Shown here: positions 59,266 through 64,000 of the stretch, piece after piece
Layout: each line of letters begins with the position of its first letter
How positions within the stretch are numbered: position 1 is the stretch's first letter
Assembly (NCBI RefSeq): GCF_000471905.2
Contig: NW_006498435.1
Location: 4,050,006-4,114,005, forward strand
From: Amborella trichopoda
Taxonomy: Eukaryota > Streptophyta > Magnoliopsida > Amborellales > Amborellaceae
Length of the DNA stretch: 64,000 bases
Reading direction: 5' to 3'
Position numbers and translations under genes: made by a program
The notes under the pieces: generated by a model
Databases searched by the model: none
The model's input: only the letters and a program-made list of their open reading frames with translations
Told to the model about the DNA's origin: nothing

Positions 59266-59810
59266 CTTGAACTAGGGCACAAAAACCATATATTTAACTC
59301 TTTACACTAGATATTTGTTGGTCAACATCCGAAATCACGGAGGTAAAGGAGACCGATTCTGATACGGGCGAGCCCTCAAAGGCTCAAGAATCCCAAGTCA
59401 TCCAGCTCGATTTGCTATTATTTATTCCTCTCTCTTTCTTCTTCTTTTTACTATTTTTCTTCTTTTATTTATTTTTTATCTTTTAACTTGTGTTAAAAAT
59501 CGTATTTTAATGCTCTGAATCATGCTGGTTTGTCATAGATCTGAAAGTAGATCTGCTCATTTCCAGGCAAATCTAGCCTCAGATCTGAGTTTGATCTGTT
59601 CCACTTTTTGTATCACTTTATTTACATCTTTTTAATTATTTAAGGTGTTAAAATTCGAGAGATCTTCATCGGAAGATCTGTTAGATTTTCATCGTAAACA
59701 CATGTACTAGCATTCAGACCACCGATGGCAGGCTATCCACAACGCTTAGCACGATGGCTGGGCTAGAAAGTGCTTTGCTCCCCCCTCTTTCTTGAAGATT
59801 TTTTAATTGA
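59266..59810. other. AT-rich unassigned stretch
   Basis: It has no match elsewhere in the window and no ORF of note. AGATCT/CAGATCTGA motifs occur about six times (59,535-59,690). It looks like intron or intergenic DNA flanking the ORFs that follow. Confidence 0.4.
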
Positions 59811-61042
59811 GTGAGTATGCTGCCAATTGGAGGGAGCCTGTTCAGCCTCGCTCTTTGGACAAGGATGATGCTGGGCTCAGATATTTATCTCTATAGAGTG
59901 AGACAAAGTCCTTTTTTTATGACCTCGGCTCCATTTTTTAGTGTGCCAAGGGAGATGGGGTCGCGGGCAGTGAAGGAAGATCGGTTCAGAGCCTGGATGC
60001 TAGGCCCAAGAATGGCCAGAGGACCCCTGCTAGTACAAGGTGGAGGAGTGTTCCCCTAAGGGATGAGGAGGAAAGGCGAGAGGGAGAAAAGAGAAAAGGA
60101 ACCGAGGGTCCCTAGTCGATCCCTTTGGTTTTGAAGAAGAGCACCTGTTCAAAAAGGAGGGGTTCATTTGTAGCCGGTGCGTCGTAGGCAGCTCCTTCTG
60201 CCAAGCGTGTGAAAGTTGAGGCTTGTGCGATTTCAACTCCATCTTCTGCAATGTCGATGATGTCGAGACCATGGATGAGGTCTCGAGTGTCGGCATGACA
60301 ACTCCAGCGACTTCTTCTCCGGCTGTTTCAGAAGTGGAGTGGAGAATAGAATCTAGCTCAGAGGTTCCTTCTTATATGCCAACAAAAATTGGGTCAGGAG
60401 GTGTCTGCTTCAGAGACAAAAGCTGGGGAGCCTTCATCTAGAAGTCGCACCGTTCTCCATGAATCTTTAGCTCTCATGATCAAGGATTCAACACTTGATG
60501 TTCCCCCACTTGCTAACATTGGTTCTTCGACCCTGCCTCCATCAGCGCTGAGTTTTAAAGAGCTTGTCGTGAGGCACATGCTTCGATCGGGACTTCAAGG
60601 GATTAGGGAGTGTGCCCTTTCTGATCTCAAAGGGGAGATCGAGGCTGTTGAGGCTTGTATGGCTGGATTAAAGGCCATTTATGATAATGAAGGGACTTTC
60701 GACTAGCTGAAGGGGTTGCAACATAATCTTGCAGGTTGGGGAGCCGAGGCTCTTTTATGTTAAACTTCGATGCAGGCGACTCATGATGAACTAATAGCTT
60801 CCTTACGGGAGAGATCGGCTAAGCAATGGGCCCTTGTGAAGGTTCACAAGGGAAAGAAGGAGCAGCTCACTACTTGCCAAGCTCCCTTTGTGGAGGAAGA
60901 GGTGGACTTCTCTTGTCAAATTTTGAAAATAGAGGATGAGATTACTTCATTGCAAGTCTGCACGACTGATTTGAAGTACCAGTGGAGTCAGCATCGGGAG
61001 ATGATAGGAGCAGCTGAGCTCCAAGGCAAAGGCGGTCCTTGA
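59811..61042 (+). other. Plus-strand ORFs of unknown family with predicted coiled coil
   Basis: Separate plus-strand ORFs lie at 59,811-60,059, 60,223-60,441, 60,389-60,706 and 60,770-61,042. The third has SFKELVVRHMLRSGLQGIRE and LKGEIEAVEACMAGLKAIYD. The fourth has ELIASLRERSAKQWALVKVH and ILKIEDEITSLQVCTTDLKY. Their heptad-like spacing of hydrophobic residues suggests coiled coil. Composition and codon-like texture look more protein-coding than the neighbouring LTRs. I do not recognise the family. It could be the C-terminal part of a captured plant gene, or the antisense ORF known in some Tat-lineage elements, since it lies antisense to the element D gag. Low certainty. Confidence 0.35.
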
Positions 61043-61299
61043 TTTGTTTGAGGCAGTCGCCAAGGACATTTCTCATCTTTATGAGTGGAAGCAGGCCGTG
61101 CTGGAGGACACATGAGAACTAAAGGAGAAGATGCGCGAGGATCTCAACCATTTTTAAGGGGTTTTCATTCCATTTTTGCACACTTTTGAGGCCCTCCTAA
61201 GATTTTGTAAGTTCTTTCAACATATATATGAAATGGTTCTCTTTTCTCCTTTTGATCCCCCATGTGTTTTCCCTGTTGCTCTCTTTCATTATTGAATGG

Positions 61300-61480
61300 T
61301 TGTTTTTTCGGGAGGTAGTTTTAATGTCATACTGTCATGACAATGGGGAGGCATTTTTAAGGTCTTGCCTTCGAGACCGCTAGCACAGTATGCTTTTAGG
61401 ATTTCTCACCAGTATAGGGTACATCCTGGATAGTCCTTGCAATGATGTATTACCGCCCTCTACAAAGAGAACTTGGCTTG
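61300..61480. repeat. Possible scrap of Tat-family LTR
   Basis: GGAGGCATTTTTAAGGTCTT followed by GCCTTCGAGACC resembles the start of the TTTAAGGTCAT array seen near 23,000 and 2,330. It is too short and diverged to be sure. Confidence 0.3.
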
Positions 61481-61614
61481 GGATGAAGTCATGCAGGGTA
61501 GAAAGATGGGGAAAAGATCCCGCTTTGACGGGGTACTAAGGGAGTTTGAAATTATGAGGTTGTGCCTGTGGGGCCCCTTTCGTTTTTCTCCCTTTCTTTA
61601 CGCCGATGAGGCTC

Positions 61615-62148
61615 TTAAGCTCGGGGTGCAGGTACCACATTTGTTTGATAAGAAACCTCCCTTTTGAGACTTTTCATCCTACCACGACCATGATATACTT
61701 CCCATGGTGTGGGCGCTCTTGTAAGGACACCAGTAGTAAGTGTTTTCAAGGTGTTGGTGATAGGACTCCGAGCTTGTCCGGACTCCTCGTGTTGTGGGGC
61801 CCTAACTTCATGAGTTTCTCTCAAAGGCGGAGGTTGTGCATCGGTTAGAACTATCTCACCATTTCGTAGATACCTTTTCAAGATGGAACGAAATAAGAAA
61901 CAGTGGCATAAGTCGTGCCCCTTCAATTGATGATAGGGGCACTAAGAGTTTTGATCTTTTTCGACGGTCTGCCTCCGTTTCATGGGTGCACAAGGCATTG
62001 TCATCTTGTAGTGCACCATTATGTCAAAGAGGGTAGGAAACATGCGGGGAGATAGTTTAGTCACAGGGGCTTTGTCAGCCGATTCCTCTTGGACTGTGAC
62101 CATACGTGAAGCTTCTGAAGCTTCAAAAGCCTTCTTAAGGCTTTCCAA
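61615..62148 (-). pseudogene. Gag-linker part of element D
   Basis: The minus-strand pieces 61,615-61,926 (WEVYHGRGRMKSLKREVSY) and 61,942-62,148 (SLKKAFEASEASRMVTVQEE) match the linker of A (YHGRSILKSLRRE) and B (FEETEASHVVTIQEE). This shows the segment is conserved across subfamilies. Confidence 0.7.
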
Positions 62149-63899
62149 GTCGATTTGCCCTTTTTGGATTAAGGCCTCAATGTGCTCCTTCAGCTGAATG
62201 CAGTCCTACACTACGTGACCTAGAATTCGGTGATAGGCACAATAGTTAGCGTGATTGACAAGTTTCGCCTGTTCCAGCCGTTTGATGGAAGGAAGGACCA
62301 CCATATCTTGTTCAATCAGCATCTTCAAGAGAGTTGGCACCCATGCCTTATTCAAGTTGTATTGCTGATTCAAACTTCGCTTGAACTCTTCGGTTCGATA
62401 GTAGCTTTGTGGAGAGGCACTCTATTATAATTCTGTTTTTGAGGCGATTGTTGTTGTGGTTCCCCATGATTCTTGAGTGGTATCCCTCAGGAGGTGTCTA
62501 ATGTTGGTAAAGGGGCAACATTAGTCACAGGTTTAGGATGGAGAGAGGTGGCCATGACCGTTGTGCTGATCAAGTTCTTTTGTTGACTAACATGGGGGTT
62601 AAACCTATTATTACGAGCATGACCCCCCTCCCCCCCCCCCCCCCCTCCTCCCCGAGGTTTGGGCTCGATTTTCTCCATGATGCCTTACCAAGATTTCGAT
62701 TTTAGCTACCTTTGTGATCAGGTCGGAGAAAGTGATGGGGTTAGAGGCTTCAACATGTAAGGATATTTCTTTCTTCATGTTCCTTATACATGTTTGTATG
62801 ACGTCAGTCTCGCGGTTGCTCTAGCACATGGCGAGATCTCTCCACTTCTAGATGTACTCGCCCACTGACTCATCCGCATCTTGAGTCATTGTGAGGAGTT
62901 CTATTGCTTGGACATCCAGGTTTGCTTTGTATAAGCGTTTGTAGAACAATTGTTCGATCTCTTGCTAGGAATGGATTGAGTTTGGTGGTAAGCGTGCATA
63001 CCACTTGAAAGCGAGCCCAATCAGAGATTTTACAAACTGGAGAAGCAGCAGTCTAGGGTTTGAAGTCGATTCCTGACATGCAGACAAGAAATGGGCCACA
63101 TGCTGCTGGGGTGAGCCCGTGCCATCGAAAACCGGTAATCTCCCTTTTTGATACCCGATAGGGAAGGGGATTTGATCAATAAAAGGCCAATAAGGCTTCT
63201 TATATGAAACACTTTCTTGTATTTTTTACATTTGTAAGCCTTGGATGCTTTTATTGATCATCCATTGGAAGTCCTCTTGCATGAACATTGATGGCATAGC
63301 TTGGGAAGCTACATTGGGCTGGTCTTCAAAGGAGATAGGAGGGTTTGGAGGCCCCGGGTTTTGGGTCATAGGGGGAGGCTGAGGTATTTCTTCCCCTTTG
63401 TGTTTCGGCTCGAGAGGGGAGTTTGCCTCTTGGTGAGAAGACACTGCTGGCCAAGCTTCTTCAAGCCCTTTGAGCTTGTCCATGATGTTGTTCAATATGC
63501 TCTCGAAGTGGGCCATTGGGTTTTCAGGGTCCTCTCTGCCTTGGCTTACCACCATTACCTCGATTTTCTCATCAAAGTCAGGCAATTCAGCAGGGGGGGT
63601 GATCTGGGTCCTTTTCACACCTCGATCTAGCACTCCAAGCAATAAGGGCTGAGCTTGCCCCTTTTGAGCTTTGGATTGCCATGTAGCATGTGTGAGTATT
63701 GGTTCTGGGCTGTCAAGTCTGACACTCGAAGACCTTGGGGCCATTGTTTGACTTGAATGGGCACAAGATGGCCTTGAGACCATATCTCATCTATCAGCTC
63801 ATGATGGCCTTGGGGCCGTGGGTTAGGCGAAGTGGGTTCACCCTCCTGTATTTCAACGACATTGCAATGAACAGTGTTGCTTGTCTCAGGTTCCTCCAT
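62149..63899 (-). pseudogene. gag: Gag remnant of element D
   Basis: The zinc knuckle region (C-x2-H-x4-H type) is near 62,190-62,250. The core at about 62,750-63,200 includes NMKKEISLHVEASNP-like, YARLPPN-like and WPFIDQIPFP-like blocks. The N-terminal ORFs at 63,226-63,783 (FDEKIEVMVVSQGREDPENP, ILNNIMDKLKGLEEAWP) and 63,627-63,899 are proline- and charge-rich. A C-run at about 62,627-62,655 lies inside. The reading is broken. Confidence 0.8.
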
Positions 63900-64000
63900 G
63901 TTTTGTAGTGGGTTGCACCAGTTCTGTTATGATAGGTCTTCTGAGATAGAAATCTCCACTTTTTGTTCCCGAAGCGACACTTCCATCCCCTTCGCTTGTT

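Larger units (their letters stand above)
61490..64000 (-). mobile_element. Element D: gag region of a further Tat-lineage element, running off the window
   Basis: Only gag and its flanking linker are seen; no pol follows on the left. The zinc knuckle, core and N-terminal parts are in the usual order on the minus strand. Sequence is clearly diverged from A, B and C, so it is a different subfamily. It is broken. Confidence 0.75.

Noticed and set aside
62627-62655. Long C-run in the gag of element D
   Set aside because: It is a simple homopolymer, possibly a sequencing or assembly length error; no function suggested.
1-64000. Host protein genes, tRNA or rRNA genes
   Set aside because: I found no ORF with a host-gene domain and no cloverleaf-like or rRNA-like segment; tRNA similarity is limited to the two primer sites.

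Overview
The window looks like repeat-rich, intergenic nuclear DNA from a land plant, most likely a seed plant with a large genome. I see no convincing host gene, tRNA or rRNA. Almost everything can be assigned to old, broken LTR retrotransposons of the Ty3 (gypsy) type. The plant assignment rests on two things. The main family has the domain order of the plant Tat lineage (gag, reverse transcriptase, RNase H, a second plant-type RNase H, integrase) and a primer site complementary to the 3' end of tRNA-Arg(ACG). A second family has chromovirus-type gag, a tRNA-iMet primer site and TGTCACAACCC-type LTR ends.

Layout, left to right. All gag and pol remnants lie on the minus strand, so each element's 3' LTR is on its left. 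(1) Element A: 3' LTR from 1 (cut by the window edge) to about 5,960, pol 5,973-9,340, gag and linker about 9,340-12,900 with a 791-base assembly gap at 11,445-12,235, leader to 13,952, then a 5' LTR remnant (13,953-13,992 and 22,512-about 25,490). (2) Nested in that remnant is a non-autonomous chromovirus-type element, 13,993-22,511, with 3.6-kb and 3.5-kb LTRs around a 1.4-kb interior holding only gag. (3) Element B: a 9.4-kb 3' LTR (25,940-about 35,340), then integrase, RNase H and gag parts to about 39,465. (4) LTR fragments of the same family in the opposite orientation, 39,466-about 41,420, head to head with the next LTR. (5) Element C: 3' LTR (about 41,620-48,020), pol, gag, leader, primer site at 55,937-55,954, and the first 3.3 kb of its 5' LTR (55,958-about 59,265). 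(6) A 2-kb unassigned stretch with plus-strand ORFs rich in predicted coiled coil (59,266-61,300). (7) Element D: gag only, 61,490 to the window end.

The most unusual feature is the Tat-family LTR. It is 8-9.4 kb long and colinear in several copies: a U5 of about 2.8 kb, a very short R, and a U3 of about 6.5 kb. It carries several rapidly changing tandem arrays at fixed positions. Two U5 arrays (26,837-28,085 and 56,745-57,715) are trains of about 24 and 19 imperfect hairpins. Their arm sequences differ between elements while the arm-loop-arm plan and the purine-rich spacers are kept. U3 also holds a TATA-like motif in three copies that faces antisense into pol.

Limits: all similarity statements are by eye; no alignment, database search or divergence calculation was run. 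Pol-proximal LTR ends are accurate to only a few tens of bases.
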